Origin: Glycine soja
Lineage: Eukaryota > Streptophyta > Magnoliopsida > Fabales > Fabaceae
NCBI RefSeq assembly: GCF_004193775.1
Contig: NC_041018.1
Span: 35,408,913 to 35,472,912 of the forward strand
Length of the DNA stretch: 64,000 nucleotides
Direction: 5' to 3'
Shown in pieces: positions 25,101 through 36,480 of the stretch (positions are counted from its first letter, which is position 1; each line of letters begins with the position of its first letter). The position numbers and the translations under genes are program-made. The notes under the pieces were generated by a model. The model saw only the letters and a program-made list of their open reading frames with translations. It had not been told where the DNA came from and searched no databases.

Positions 25101-28100
25101 TTTTTCCCCAATGTCAAGTTGAGACATTCTTTATTCTGTTCACTGGCCTGCAGAGGGTTTAATTGAACTTCTTGACCGTCGCCGTGGTCAGGATGGGGCA
25201 TATGTTGGATGCATGAAGTCAGGAGAAGTGATATCAGAAGAGTACTTTCTTTATCTGAGTTTATTGTGATTGTATATCTGTATATGATAATTGATGTGTG
25301 GATATATTAGGCAGTTTTATGTGGTATAGATGGTTCTGATTATGCTAAAACCTGTGACATTATTCATGTTTCTGAATGGAACTTGTGTTAAAACTTATTG
25401 ATTATTATCTATTTTATGTTGAATATGATTGCGTTGCTTTTATCTGAAGTTACCCATCTATGGGTGCTGTAGATTTTCTTAATTTTCACCCAATTGTTAG
25501 TGTGCCTGCCCCATTTTTGCTATGTATATTTTCACCCTTGATTCTGATTATGCTAAAAGCTGTTTGACACTGTTCATGTTTCTGAATAGAAATTGTGTTA
25601 AAACTTATTCTTTATTATCTATTTGATGTTGAATATCATATTATCATTGCAGTGTTTCACTTTTTATCTGAAGTTACCCCATCTATGGGTGTTGTAGATT
25701 TTCTTAATTTTCACCTGTTTTAAGTCTAGGCCTGCCCCACTTTTGTAAGTAAATTTGCATTTCCTGGAAGTTAGAGCTTGCCATCAGATGTGGATGCCTT
25801 TTTGCATTTTTGTTAATTTCTAATAACTTGGTTGACTAAGTTTTTATCTTCTGAATCTTTCTGCCTACCTACAATTAAATTTATTTGTTGCTTGTTATTT
25901 TCTTGTTCATCAAAGTTCAACATTATATTTTTCAATAAACTTTCACAAGTTGAATCCTGCGGTTGAGTTTTTGGATTCAACTAATAGCCATCTTATTTTG
26001 AGCGTTTTTCAGGGGAAAGCCATGGTATGAACCAGATTGGTGGAAATTTGGGGATGAAAAATCGTAAGTAATATATATACCTTTTGCACGAGAAGATTTG
26101 ATGATTTATTTTATTTTATTGACGCTGGAATGATCTTCAATGTTATTGTCTTAAATAGATACAATTTAATTATTTTTTCTAGTTTGTATATTGAATGTAA
26201 ATGAATTATCTTGACAATATATGACATCACTAGTCACTTCATCAATGCTAAGTGCTAACAAACATTAGAGGGAACAATTATTCGTGACTTATGCCTATTA
26301 AACATATACATATGCTTTGCTCTACCAAATGTTGAATTTTTGAAACTAATGACTTGTAAATCATAAGGATTACATAAACTGTTTCAATCATATATTGCTA
26401 AATATTGTGAGCTGATTATGCAATTGATGATTGAAAACTAAGTCTAATTTTGTTGCCTGTGCAAAGTGTGCATATATGATTATTAGTGGAATCGAATGGC
26501 CTTTGCTTTAGTTGTTTCTTACAAATGTCATTATTAGTGAATACTGGATGTAAGGCCAAAAACCATCTAGAGTCTAATGGATTGTTCTTATAAATTGTTA
26601 TTTATCTTTTTGATATTTACTCCAATTAAAATATATAGGACACAAAATAGTTTATTTATTTATATATTATTTTATTTAATTCTTATCTGTTTTACATTAG
26701 TTTTTAATTTTTATTTTTTCTATCATTGTATCCAACACTGCTCAGTAAAATTAGTTGCCATGCAAACAATGACAAATGATATTCTCTTTATACCTTAGTA
26801 GATCTGTGGATGACATGTTATTCTGCTAATTTTATAATTTTTAATTTTCTCATTCGATACCAGGAGTACTGTAGATATTTTAGATGGTAGAATTCTTTGA
26901 TCTGCCATATGTCCCTTAACTAATATAATATCTACTATTATGATAATTATATGTTACCATCTTTCTTTGATTTTATAGTTCAGACTTAGAGGTATGGTGT
27001 TATAACTTTTCCGGAGTTTGGATCTCCATACTGAATTGTTTTATTTTTGCTAGTGTGAATCACTAATCAATTATTTTGTCCTTAGGTATTTCCGACATGC
27101 GGCTGGTTCACTTGTTATAATTTCAAAGAATTTGGCACAATACATTAATATAAACAGGTTAGTTCTCAACGTCATATCTTTACAAGGTGGAAACTTAGAA
27201 ACTGAAGTAGGCAGCTTTTGTTCTTGTATGTCTGCCTTAATTCAGCATTTAGGCTGACAAGGCATGGCCTCTAGATACCCATATTTGAGGAACTTGATAA
27301 AGAAGAGGGTTTGGATATTAATTGATTGTTGTACGGAACCATGTTGATAGCTGGTGTTTGAGCTAAAGCTACTTAATTTTCTCTTTATATTTATGTGTTC
27401 ATAGGATTACACTAGACACTAAAAAATTCTATTGGCAAATATATATTAGAAGTACTTAATTTTGACTTTCAAATATGAAAAATAAAGCTACTTAGTTTCT
27501 TGTTACAGTAAAAATGAGGACAGCTGAAACTTGAAAGTGGACTGCAAGTCCTTTCCACCTTTCAAATTTTGGCATAAAGTTAATTTGAAAGCGATTTTTA
27601 TCCTCTACCAAACAACATAGTAAACTGTGAAAGGACAAATTTGAGATTCCACTACTAGGGAGAAATGTTTCCTACTCTCTTTTATATCCATGATGTCTTT
27701 TCTACCAAGTACAAATTGGTCCACCTTTTGAAGGTCGATATGTTTGTGCATTTTTTAGTGCTTTTTTTCGGGGGTTTTGCTTTTAACTTCATGGTTTCTT
27801 TTGGAGGAAACCTAACATGCATTTTCCCCTCATTTTCAGTTAATATGTTTTTTGTAGTAATTACATAAATGCCACCTGGTTGTTACTTTTCACTTTGTTT
27901 CCTTTTTTCTTATGATTTTTTATAGAAAATAATGAAAATTACAATTTTTTCATCATTTCCTGTACAATGACTTGAAAACAGGAAACAAACGAAAAATAAG
28001 GTTATAAATAGTGAACCAATTGCGCTGTTCTACTCCCTTGTATTTTCTCTTTATAGTTGATAATATTTTTTGTTCTATCCTAAAAAACACTGCAGTGTAT

Positions 28101-28513
28101 CTTTGAAGACCTATGGCTACGATGATACGTCATTGGGATCATGGATGATGGGCATCCAAGCAACTTACATAGATGACAGTCGGCTTTGCTGCAGTAGTAT
28201 CAGACAAGGTGAAATCCCAGTTCTCATGTTTTGTAGTGGTTGTTTTCTTGCATTTAACTAGGGGAAAAGGGGTGAGGATGGAGAAGGGGTGTGTTTCTTA
28301 GCTGTGTTTTCTTTGAACATGAATTGATAGAAAATGAAAATGTATTTGTATAAAACAAAATATAGAAAAAAAGAAAAGAAAAAGAATTGAAGTATCTTTC
28401 ATCAAACTATATATTCAAATAACAGTTTCATTTTTTATACCAACTCAAGTTTACAATTGAACTTTTCTCATTACCTGTGCCAATTTTCAGACAAGGTATG
28501 CTCCTTGGCTTGA
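22199..28513 (+). CDS. HPGT: Hydroxyproline O-galactosyltransferase (GT31, HPGT type), 12 coding exons, 341 aa
   Basis: Coding exons: 22199-22317, 22459-22522, 22621-22670, 22830-23017, 23836-23896, 24060-24132, 24921-25044, 25154-25241, 26013-26063, 27086-27157, 28096-28208 and 28491-28513. All introns are GT..AG and the frame holds throughout (1026 nt, TGA stop). The start is the first in-frame ATG ([10 protein letters not shown]). Residues about 24-39 form a single signal-anchor helix of a type II Golgi protein. Then come a charged stem and a GT31 catalytic domain with [18 protein letters not shown] (near 112), a DD-containing metal site after FYVKV (219-221), [40 protein letters not shown] and a C-terminal [19 protein letters not shown]. 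Known HPGTs transfer the first galactose from UDP-galactose to hydroxyproline of arabinogalactan proteins in the Golgi. The metal motif reads D-D-G rather than D-D-D. The paralogue number (HPGT1, 2 or 3) cannot be settled here. It is a neighbour of the transporter but has no evident link to it. Confidence 0.92.
24349..24405. repeat. Short inverted repeat in intron 6
   Basis: GATGGTTATTG pairs perfectly with CAATAACCATC about 20 bases on. This could form a small hairpin in the intron RNA. Probably incidental or the core of an old element. Confidence 0.55.
25331..25748. repeat. Tandem duplication inside intron 8
   Basis: Two units about 208 bp apart (roughly 25331-25520 and 25539-25748) share GATTATGCTAAAA, TCATGTTTCTGAAT, TGTTAAAACTTATT, TATCTGAAGTTACCC and TGTAGATTTTCTTAATTTTC. 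Non-coding; it lengthens the intron without touching the splice sites. Confidence 0.85.
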
Positions 28514-29131
28514 TTGGAGGATCACAAGCTCAACCTTCCCTACTCTTATGCGAACTCTCATAAATTTGTTTGAAGATCAGTATCAGTTGAATATTATGTT
28601 CACTCTTTTCAGTTGCATACTGCCTTGAGAGCTTTGTAGACAATAGCAATATAATTCCTTTATAGATCTAGTTATTATCTGTTCATTCTTTTAGATGTTA
28701 GCAGCGAAATTGAGGGATAACTACTGATTAACGGAGTTCAGCCATTGGTGCTCAATTAACATTTTCGGGGGTGCTATGATTGTAGTTTTTCTTTCTTATT
28801 GTTTATACAGAACATCTGTTGATGACCAAATATTGAAGAGGAAAAAAAAAACCTATATACAAAATATTGATGTATTGAACTGCTGAGGAACAAATTGTAG
28901 ACTTTGTTGCATTGAAAATTTGCTGCAACTCAATTTTTTTAATGATGCTTTTGTCTTTCGTATTATTTTTTATGTCATCAAACCTTTGAACAATCTTACA
29001 GCCAAGATTCTGTTCAGCAATAAGTAAAATAAACGAAGAAAAAGGGACCGGTTTTTAACTCTAAAATATTTTTCATTAACAAAGGAGGCAATATTAGTAT
29101 ACAAGTAAATATTAAAAATAAACTCTTTTAA

Positions 29132-29300
29132 CATACTCTTTTGAATATTTTTCTTTTTATTGGTTTAAATTTATTAAAAGTTACAATATATTTATGATCC
29201 TCACATTATATGTAATAAATTTCTCATAATTTTGTATTTAATAAATTTAAACCAATAAAAAGAGAAATGTACAAAGAATATTAAATCGTATGTTATTAAT
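29132..29300. mobile_element. MITE-like inverted-repeat element
   Basis: A perfect 26-bp inverted repeat (29153-29178 and 29237-29262, core TTATTGGTTTAAATTTATTA) encloses a 58-bp spacer. Weaker complementarity runs outward to CATACTC on the left and its mirror at about 29295. Short, AT-rich and non-coding, as in MITEs. The target duplication is unclear. Confidence 0.6.
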
Positions 29301-29394
29301 ATTCCCCTTTTCTAGCACGATGTTTTATAATAAACTAAATAAGATTTAGCCTTCTTTTTTTTTGACAAAAAAATAAGATATAACCTTATGGCAT

Positions 29395-31900
29395 GGGGCT
29401 CGATCGGACCAAAAAAGAAGTTGACCGTCCAATATCCAAAGTGATTTATTAAAATCAATACATAAATTAAAGATTAAATTTAATATTTAATACTTAATAC
29501 TTAAGTCAATTTAATGAGATTATGATTTAAAATATTTAAAATTTAATGATATTAAAGTCAATTTAATATTTTTTTAATTACTACAAGTTAATTTAATATT
29601 TAATATATTAAAATATAATTTTAAATATCATTTTTCAATTTATAGTTTATTACTATAAGTGAGTCATTGTAAATATCATTTTTAAGTTTATGAAGATTTG
29701 ACCATTTTTTTAGATTTGATTAAAGACTTGATTTGTGATTATTTGTTTGAAGTGTCTCAACTCAGCTCTGCCCATCTCTTGTATCTTTTTCTTCCTACAC
29801 TTTTATGTAAAAAAGATAAAATTACATTGGATTTTATTAAATGTGTTTTTAATGTTTTCAGGACATTAAATGTATTTTATATTTTTATTTTAATATTTTT
29901 TTGTGTATATACTAAAAAGATTTGTACAAAACTTTGTAGAAAGATAACCGGATTACTCAATTATAAATACCTTTCACACCTTATGCATGTTATAGAAAAA
30001 GAATTATAGTAGATTTATTAAATGTTTTTATTTTATTTTTTCAGGACATTATATTAAATGTATTCTATCTTTCTCAGTCTATATTAATTTTTTTTAATGC
30101 TTTCAGAACATTAAATGTATTTTATCTTTTTATGTAATATTTTTTTGTATAAATATTAAAAAGATTTGGGCAAAAAATTATAGAAAGATATAGGATTACT
30201 CAATTGTAAATACCTTCTCACACCTTATGTTATAAACACTTTGATATTGATTAGTGAAAGATATGGATAATCCTCACACGAAAGTGTTTAACTGAGGTAT
30301 AAACCAACATGTCTTTTAACCTAAAGTGTTTTGCTAAATAGTGTCTTAGGTATTGGTTAAGAAAATAAAATAAGTATTCATTATAGAAACCATAAAAGAT
30401 TCCAAAAAAAAAATTATGAGCAGAGTAATTTTGTGCGTCCAAATAATTGTATTTTTCTTTTAGTTTTTTCACTAGTTCCTTTAAGATCACTAGTTAGCAT
30501 TTAACCCTCACCAAAGACCTTAAATACTTGGTCTTACAGTACTTCAATGAGGAAAATTTGAAGGAAGCAGCACACAACACACATATGTGTCTCTCTCTTT
30601 CCACAACGCAAGCTAAAGCCTCATATTATTGTGTAGTTTTTATCGTTACCAATGATTGTTAATTCTCTTGCCATGTTGTTTTTCCTTCAATAGTGCAATT
30701 TTACTTTTCAATAAAAATATTTTTTTTTTTAGTTTCCTAACTAATATCCTCTAACCAATATCTTAAGGATATTGATTAACATTTAGTCCTCAACAAATAC
30801 TTCAACTACTTGGTCTTACAGTACTTTAATTTGATGGGGAAAATTTAAAGGAAGCAACACGCAACACACATATAGTATGTGTCTCTCTAATTTCCACAAT
30901 GCAAATTAAAGCCTCATATTATTGTGTGTAGTTTTTACGGTTATGAATTACTGTTAATTCTTTTGCCATGTTTTTCCTTCAATGTTTCATTATTCACACA
31001 AGGCTTGGGCGTGAAAGTGGGTTATACTTTGACTACTTGAAATATTTTGAGGACAAGGGGCTTGAGGGCAACTGGGATGAGGCTAATAACTATCTTTCGG
31101 GGTTCAAAAAGGACAAGGACAATGATTACTCTATCAAAATTATACTTTGATATGAGGAAACAAAAATACTTTGAGGCTTTGGATAAGTAAGTGTTTTCTA
31201 TTCTAATATATATTAGAGTGTGTTCTATGCTCTTGTTTTTTCAAGAACTTGGTTATTCTTACCTATAACTGTGACTGTTTTTAACTTTTTATATATGTAA
31301 GGGTGTTCTTGTTTTGTTCAAGAACTTGGTTATTCTCATGTTGGTGTGTGTATTCTTATCTAAAATCTATTTATGTTTTTCCTGGTAACGATCCTCATAA
31401 GGCCCTAGATATCCTCTTGAAGGAAATGAAAGTCTTAGTACGCAGGAATGAAGGGTTGATCAAAGACCTTAATTAATTACCTTTTGACAGTTGATAATAT
31501 AAGGTATAAGGTATATTTCAATAGTATGTGTTTATTCAATTAGATATTGCCTAACATGCTTACCCATTTATTTATTTTTTACTTTTTTTAAATTGTTGGT
31601 CCTTAATAGGGAAATTAAAGCAGAATATGAGATGCAAATCTTGTGCAAGGAAGAATTTGGTGGTTGAAATTAAGGAAATTTTAATTCAACATCCTCTTTT
31701 AGGTGGAAAGCTCAAACTTTTGGTCATTGAAAGTCATAGGCTTCACAAACTTCTCAATGAAAGGTTTCACTCTATTTTCTTAATTTCATAATTTGAAGTT
31801 GATATGCTAGACATTCATTCACACAAAACCGGCTTCACTATCAAAATCCTCATCAAGAATTAGACCTTTAAATGGACCATGAGACGTTACAGTAGTTCCA
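29395..31900 (+). repeat. Diverged duplicated block, copy 1
   Basis: Much of this segment is matched, in the same order, by 44390-44445 plus 45330-47720. Shared landmarks: GTCCAATAT..TTATTAAAAT, CTTAAGTCAATTTAATGAGATTATGAT, GATATTGATTAG and the TOPLESS-like exons. Copy 1 also contains internal tandem duplications: about 29854-30000 repeats at 30090-30240, and about 30530-30690 repeats at 30824-30985. Block homology seems to resume beyond the CACTA insertion, at 38780-38990. Confidence 0.65.
30995..31765 (+). pseudogene. TOPLESS-related corepressor N-terminal fragment, copy 1
   Basis: Exon-like piece 1 (about 30995-31186) reads LGRESGLYFDYLKYFEDKGL, GNWDEANNYLSGF, then after a stop and frame change MRKQKYFEALDK. 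This matches the LisH/CTLH domain of plant TOPLESS/TPR proteins, transcriptional corepressors that bind EAR motifs. Piece 2 (about 31390-31478) reads KALDILLKEMKVLVRRNEGL, and piece 3 (about 31615-31765) reads LVVEIKEILIQHPLLGGKLK. These follow family exon order with introns still present, so it arose from genomic DNA. Frame breaks, no start and no WD40 repeats: a dead 5' fragment. Confidence 0.7.
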
Positions 31901-32169
31901 AATCAGAGTAACTCTTGTATAGGCACTACTAAAAAACTAGTTTTTTACAATGCACCTTCTAAGACGGTTCTCAAAAACCGTCTTAGAATGTCAGGTGGTG
32001 TCAATGTTGTAAATAACAAAAAATGTACGACGACGATTTTATAAAAATCGTCTTAGAAAGTGAGTTATCAAAGATGAGTTTGTTAAAACCGTCTTTGAAA
32101 TGAATGACATTGAGTCTCTTCATACACCCTTTATTTGTGCTCCCTCACTCAAAATATCTCCTTGCGTCT

Positions 32170-32633
32170 TCTCCTTCCACGAACAACAACGAAGAAGACG
32201 ATGACGAGCTACCCACTCGGGCGTCTCTCTCTTTCTCTTGATTCATTCATTCTCTTTCATCACACCTTGCATGGCTTTGGCGTGTGTGATGAACGCTCTG
32301 AGAAGCCCTCACTCCAATCCCTCGATGACATCGACCCCGAGCTTCTCTGCTACTTCGACAAGCTCATTGTCCCTCTTAATGAGCAGAAGCACCTCACCAA
32401 ACGTCTCCATCGATGCCGTCCTCGATAGCATCTCCATCGCCACAACGCAGTGCAAAACCCTAGAAAAAGCTGACATCATTTTCTGCTTTATCTTTGAGGC
32501 CATTAAGAAGTTGATGAATGAGCAAAATGAGGAAAGTGGACGCGTCAGTAGAAGCATTGCTTCAAGGTTTGATTCATTAGCTCAATGCATTCCTCACTTA
32601 TTGTTTGTATTTGCGTTTATGTTTCAATTTTGA
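32170..32633 (+). pseudogene. Captured 5' gene fragment, product not recognised
   Basis: A C-rich segment unlike its surroundings. It starts with a leader-like CTCACTC..CTCCTTCCACG stretch, has an ATG near 32201, then an open + frame whose later part reads ISIATTQCKTLEKADIIFCF and EAIKKLMNEQNEESGRVSR. Another frame contains SLDDIDPELLCYFDKLIVPL. The switch of plausible coding between frames implies at least one indel. It looks like a genuine protein-coding exon, but I cannot name the family. A second piece at 32670-32940 (including LSHMRVMAHRAFHGESFSSW) may belong to the same source gene. Confidence 0.45.
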
Positions 32634-33081
32634 TTTAACCATAAAGTTTTATTGTTTGCTTCTTTGTTATTTTAGGGTGAAAGTGAGTGGTGATGAAGGA
32701 TTTAGGGTTTTGGTGAAGCACTAACATACTGTGAATTGTGGCGGTAGTGGCTTTGTTTAATGGGTAAGGCAGATCATAAGTATTCTTGAAGTGGTTGCTG
32801 GGATAAGCTTGATCATCTTCAGGTATGATCCACGAAACTAGCATTATCTGGAGATTCTCTCAACACAGATGTTGTTTTAAGTCACATGAGGGTCATGGCG
32901 CATCGTGCTTTTCATGGGGAGAGTTTCTCTAGCTGGTAAGATGTTAAACTTGGTTTGCAATTGCCTATTTGGTGTTCCAAAATTAGGATCATGAACCATT
33001 TTTTTATGAGTATTATGAGATATAATTATAACATTTTAATATCTTTTCTTCCTTTCTCTAGGGATGTCTGATTTGGGATCT

Positions 33082-33958
33082 TCCATAAAAAAAGAAGACT
33101 AACATTTGACAATAATGTACACAAGTGGAACAACTAGAGATCCCAAAGGTGTCATTATGTTTAATGAGGCTTTCATGGCTGAAGTGTTGTCTGTTGACCA
33201 CATACTTATGTCAGAAAGTCAGAGTGGTAAGAACTATTTCATTTGAAGCTTCATTAGTTTCATGTTGTATAGGTTATACTACTACAAACACTCCCAGCTG
33301 CCAGGTCAATGTTTCTTTGGCTGCCATATTGATTAATGTCATAATGATTATCAAGTGGCAACATTGACAACATAATAGTTAAAAGCAATAATGGGGAAAT
33401 CAAAACCCATTTTCTTTTTCAATTAATCGATGGTGAAATCCTGATATAAAGTAAGGTGGACAGAAGTGCCTATCAAAAAAATAAAAAAAGGTGAACATAA
33501 TTATGCTCACCTAGAGGTTGTAAACAATTACTTTCCTCGCATCAGGCTAAGGAAAGTAATGTTATTCTCATCATTCCTCTTGGAAAAATATGGTACATAT
33601 TTTAATCATATTCAAAATTAAAACAATGAGAAGATGAGTATGAGTATCAAATCTTTGTTAAATTAAACACTGTAGTGCTAAGTGCTAACAGTGACAAAAC
33701 ATTTTGTGATATTTTTAGGCAGGAGACTTATTGCATCACCAAGGGCTCATCAATAGGATTTTGGCAAGGCGTAAGATTTTGATTGACGTCATGGAATTAG
33801 TTTTTGGTCCATTCTTTAAGTGTTCTATTTTTTAATGACTCGTGTGGATTTTTCTTGTTGATTCAAGCAGGATGTCAGGTTCTGACTAGAAGATATTTAG
33901 GAACTGAAAACAACTATATTTTGTAGAGTTCCTAGAGTTTTTGACTATATTTATGCAG
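33082..33958 (+). pseudogene. Captured long-chain acyl-CoA synthetase (LACS) fragment
   Basis: Three exon-like pieces with introns. The first (about 33082-33226) reads TIMYTSGTTRDPKGV then FMAEVLSVDHILM, the AMP-binding motif of the adenylate-forming family (usual TSGTTG altered to TSGTTR). The second (about 33720-33770) reads ETYCITKGSSIGFWQG. The third (33871-33958) reads DVRF, a stop, LEDI, a stop, ELKTTIF and CRVPRVFDYIYA, bounded by CAG and GT splice sites. Intact LACS enzymes activate fatty acids to acyl-CoA at ER or peroxisome membranes. This is the middle part only, with in-frame stops: non-functional. Confidence 0.8.
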
Positions 33959-34175
33959 GTAAAACAAGAATGCTTCTTATGATCATCTTTGGTTATCTAA
34001 ACCATGATCTTAAACGATGAATTTAAGATCCATATCTTTGTGTGACAACATTAACTATAAGTCGATGTAACTCATCTAGAATCTGGAGAGGACCCTTGTC
34101 CATCCATTGTAGTTGTAAGTATTTCCAAAGTCTTTTAACTTATAGCTGGCCATATATTTGGTCTTCTAATTACTG

Positions 34176-34344
34176 TTATTCAGGTTGTAGCCTCCCAGGC
34201 TGGCCAGGAGTAACAAAATATGTAGGATTGGTATGTGCTCAGCCTCATCGTGAGGAACTCAATCAAGACCTTTTTAAATGTTGGAAGGATCCTCATCATG
34301 GTATAATTTATGGTGGCATGATCAGGTACTTAGTAGCAGCCTAA
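34176..34344 (+). pseudogene. Captured exon of unknown gene
   Basis: The + frame reads [20 protein letters not shown] then [20 protein letters not shown] and IIYGGMIRY. It follows a pyrimidine-rich tract ending in CAG, so it resembles an exon with its 3' splice site. The composition is convincingly protein-like, but I do not recognise the family. Confidence 0.45.
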
Positions 34345-35081
34345 CCATTTTCATAATTGGATTAAGTGGAAGATCATGTTTGCCTTTTAATTTTATGTCT
34401 TTATTTTATTTTATTTTAGAAAATGTCTTGTTGACATTAGGTATTAAAAATATCTCCGGTTGACATTGTTTAAATTACCTAATTGGAATTTAAGAAGTAT
34501 GCTACTGAAGTTGATGTGGATTTCATAAGAAAGGTTGTTTGAGAAATCAACATCTCCTTTCAACTGATCCAATGGTTTTATTTCTTGAACTTGAATCCAA
34601 TCTATTTTGTTTGCAAGACATTGAGTTTTTAAAATTCATTAACATTCAGTTTTTAAAATGTTTCAGGGTGTGTTGCCTCAATTGTTTATTGAAATTTATC
34701 TTTGTGGTGTGAATCAACATGTATGACCTTGAAACAAACAAGGTATGAGACTTACTATTAGAAATAAATAATCTAAATGAATAATAAATTATTTTTCATT
34801 ATGTCTTTTGGGCTTATGTATTATTTCGTTAGTATAGGTTGAGACCCTTCTTTTACTTTTCTGGTTTTTGGGTCCAAAATTCAAACTTTGCAAGTTATGG
34901 TATTTGTTATATATGCTACCTACACTTTGATTTTTAACTTTTGTGACTCAAAATGCTTGTTTTCCCTTCTAGTTTCTCTTATTAGCCACTCTCCAACTCA
35001 TGAATTGGATCAAAGTTAGATGCTTTGTGCATTTCCTTGTGGACCCTAATATAATGGACTTCATTTTAGGAGTGAGAGCTA

Positions 35082-35210
35082 GTGATTATGTCAGATTGCT
35101 TTAATTGCCTACCTGTTGCTTCTCTGGTAGAAGAGAAGATCCCTTGCGTGCATAGTGGACTATCGCATGATCTTAAGCACTTGGATCAAATTCGGAGTAT
35201 TAATCACTAT
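35082..35210 (+). pseudogene. Captured PP1-type Ser/Thr phosphatase exon
   Basis: Reads [37 protein letters not shown]. This aligns with the [31 protein letters not shown] block of type-1 protein phosphatases (plant TOPP). The conserved catalytic HGG has become HSG. One exon of a metalloenzyme cannot work alone. Its presence beside the LACS pieces shows at least two independent source genes in the element. Confidence 0.75.
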
Positions 35211-35559
35211 TGTAAGTCTAAAGAATTTATTATCTTTAGTACAATTGAGTTTATCTGTTTCCTTTGTAAAGAATTTATTATGCTCTTTGGAACATTATAT
35301 ATATCAATAATCGGTTGTACTGAAGACAATAAGTCCACTGACATCCATAGTAAGTTCTAATACCTTGATTTTGTTTATCTGCATTGTAATATGTAGAAAA
35401 TTTTTGATGTAATTAAGAGTATGTTGTGATGGAGCTAAAGAAGAAGGATATTATTGCTCTATGATTTGTATTGGTATAAGTTGTAATTTGACATTAATCT
35501 ATGCATGTTTATATTCTTTGATTTCTTTTGTTTCTTTAATTGTTCAGGAATGAAAACTC

Positions 35560-36480
35560 AAGCATGTCTGAGGACCAGACATCGGACCATGTCATGGAAA
35601 CCTTGGTTGTAGTTTGATTGAAGGTATGCACATGGTTCAAACCCATTAACATTACGCAGTTTTTTTATTTCTTGTGAATCTTTTTCTCAGTTTCTAACTC
35701 ATATACAGTATTATGTTGTTAGAAGTTTTTTAAATAAAAGAAAGTTATTATTTTGAAATTATTCTTCGTCGTGATTATATTAGATTTGACATATTCTGCA
35801 TTTATTTGTTTAAGTTTCTAGTTGTTCAAATCATGATTTTTTGCACTTTTTCTTATTACATAATCTAGAGATGTTGGAAGCATCATGAATAGGTTGCTTT
35901 AGGCCCTATATTTCTGCATTTCTTTTTTTCGCAACTTCTTTTTTCCTATATCTTTAAACTGTGGAAAACCCTAGGTACTTATTCTCTTTGGGATTAATAA
36001 TATATATTGTTGTATTCCTTGAACCTTATTTATTTTATTTTTAAGATTAGGCTTTTAATTTACTTGTTTCAAACTTTATTTGTTTTCCTTCATTAAAGCA
36101 TTTGACATGCATGATGTTGTGGAATATTTGTCTTGCCAGGTGTGTGCAATTGATGCCAGTGACATTGCCTTGCAGGTAATCGTCAAAAGATCATAGTTTT
36201 CTATTTGTACCAATGTTCTTTCCTTTATGTCCTTTTCTGCATTCAATCTCAAGCTTTTATTAATTGCTTGTTTTTGTTTCAATTGTTGATCCATGTATCC
36301 AATATATATGGAGATTCCCCATGTGCATATATGTAGTGTTTCTTGATTTACAAATTGATGATTATGTCTCATCTCATTAATATATATATCGACTTCTACA
36401 TTTCTATAGCATGAAATATGTTATTGAGGGCTATAACAAGGTTAAAAAGGACCATCATTAGTTAATGAATCCTGCTTCAG
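35560..36480 (+). other. Further small exon-like pieces in the CACTA element
   Basis: Short segments such as NENSSMSEDQTSDHVMETLV (near 35560), VCAIDASDIALQ followed by GT (36142-36177) and MKYVIEGYNKVKKDHH (36411-36458) sit between AG and GT dinucleotides and look like remnants of captured exons. Source genes not recognised. Confidence 0.3.

Noticed and set aside
32309..32557. Minus-strand open frame in the CACTA element
   Set aside because: It is antisense to the better + strand exon-like sequence and shows no motif.
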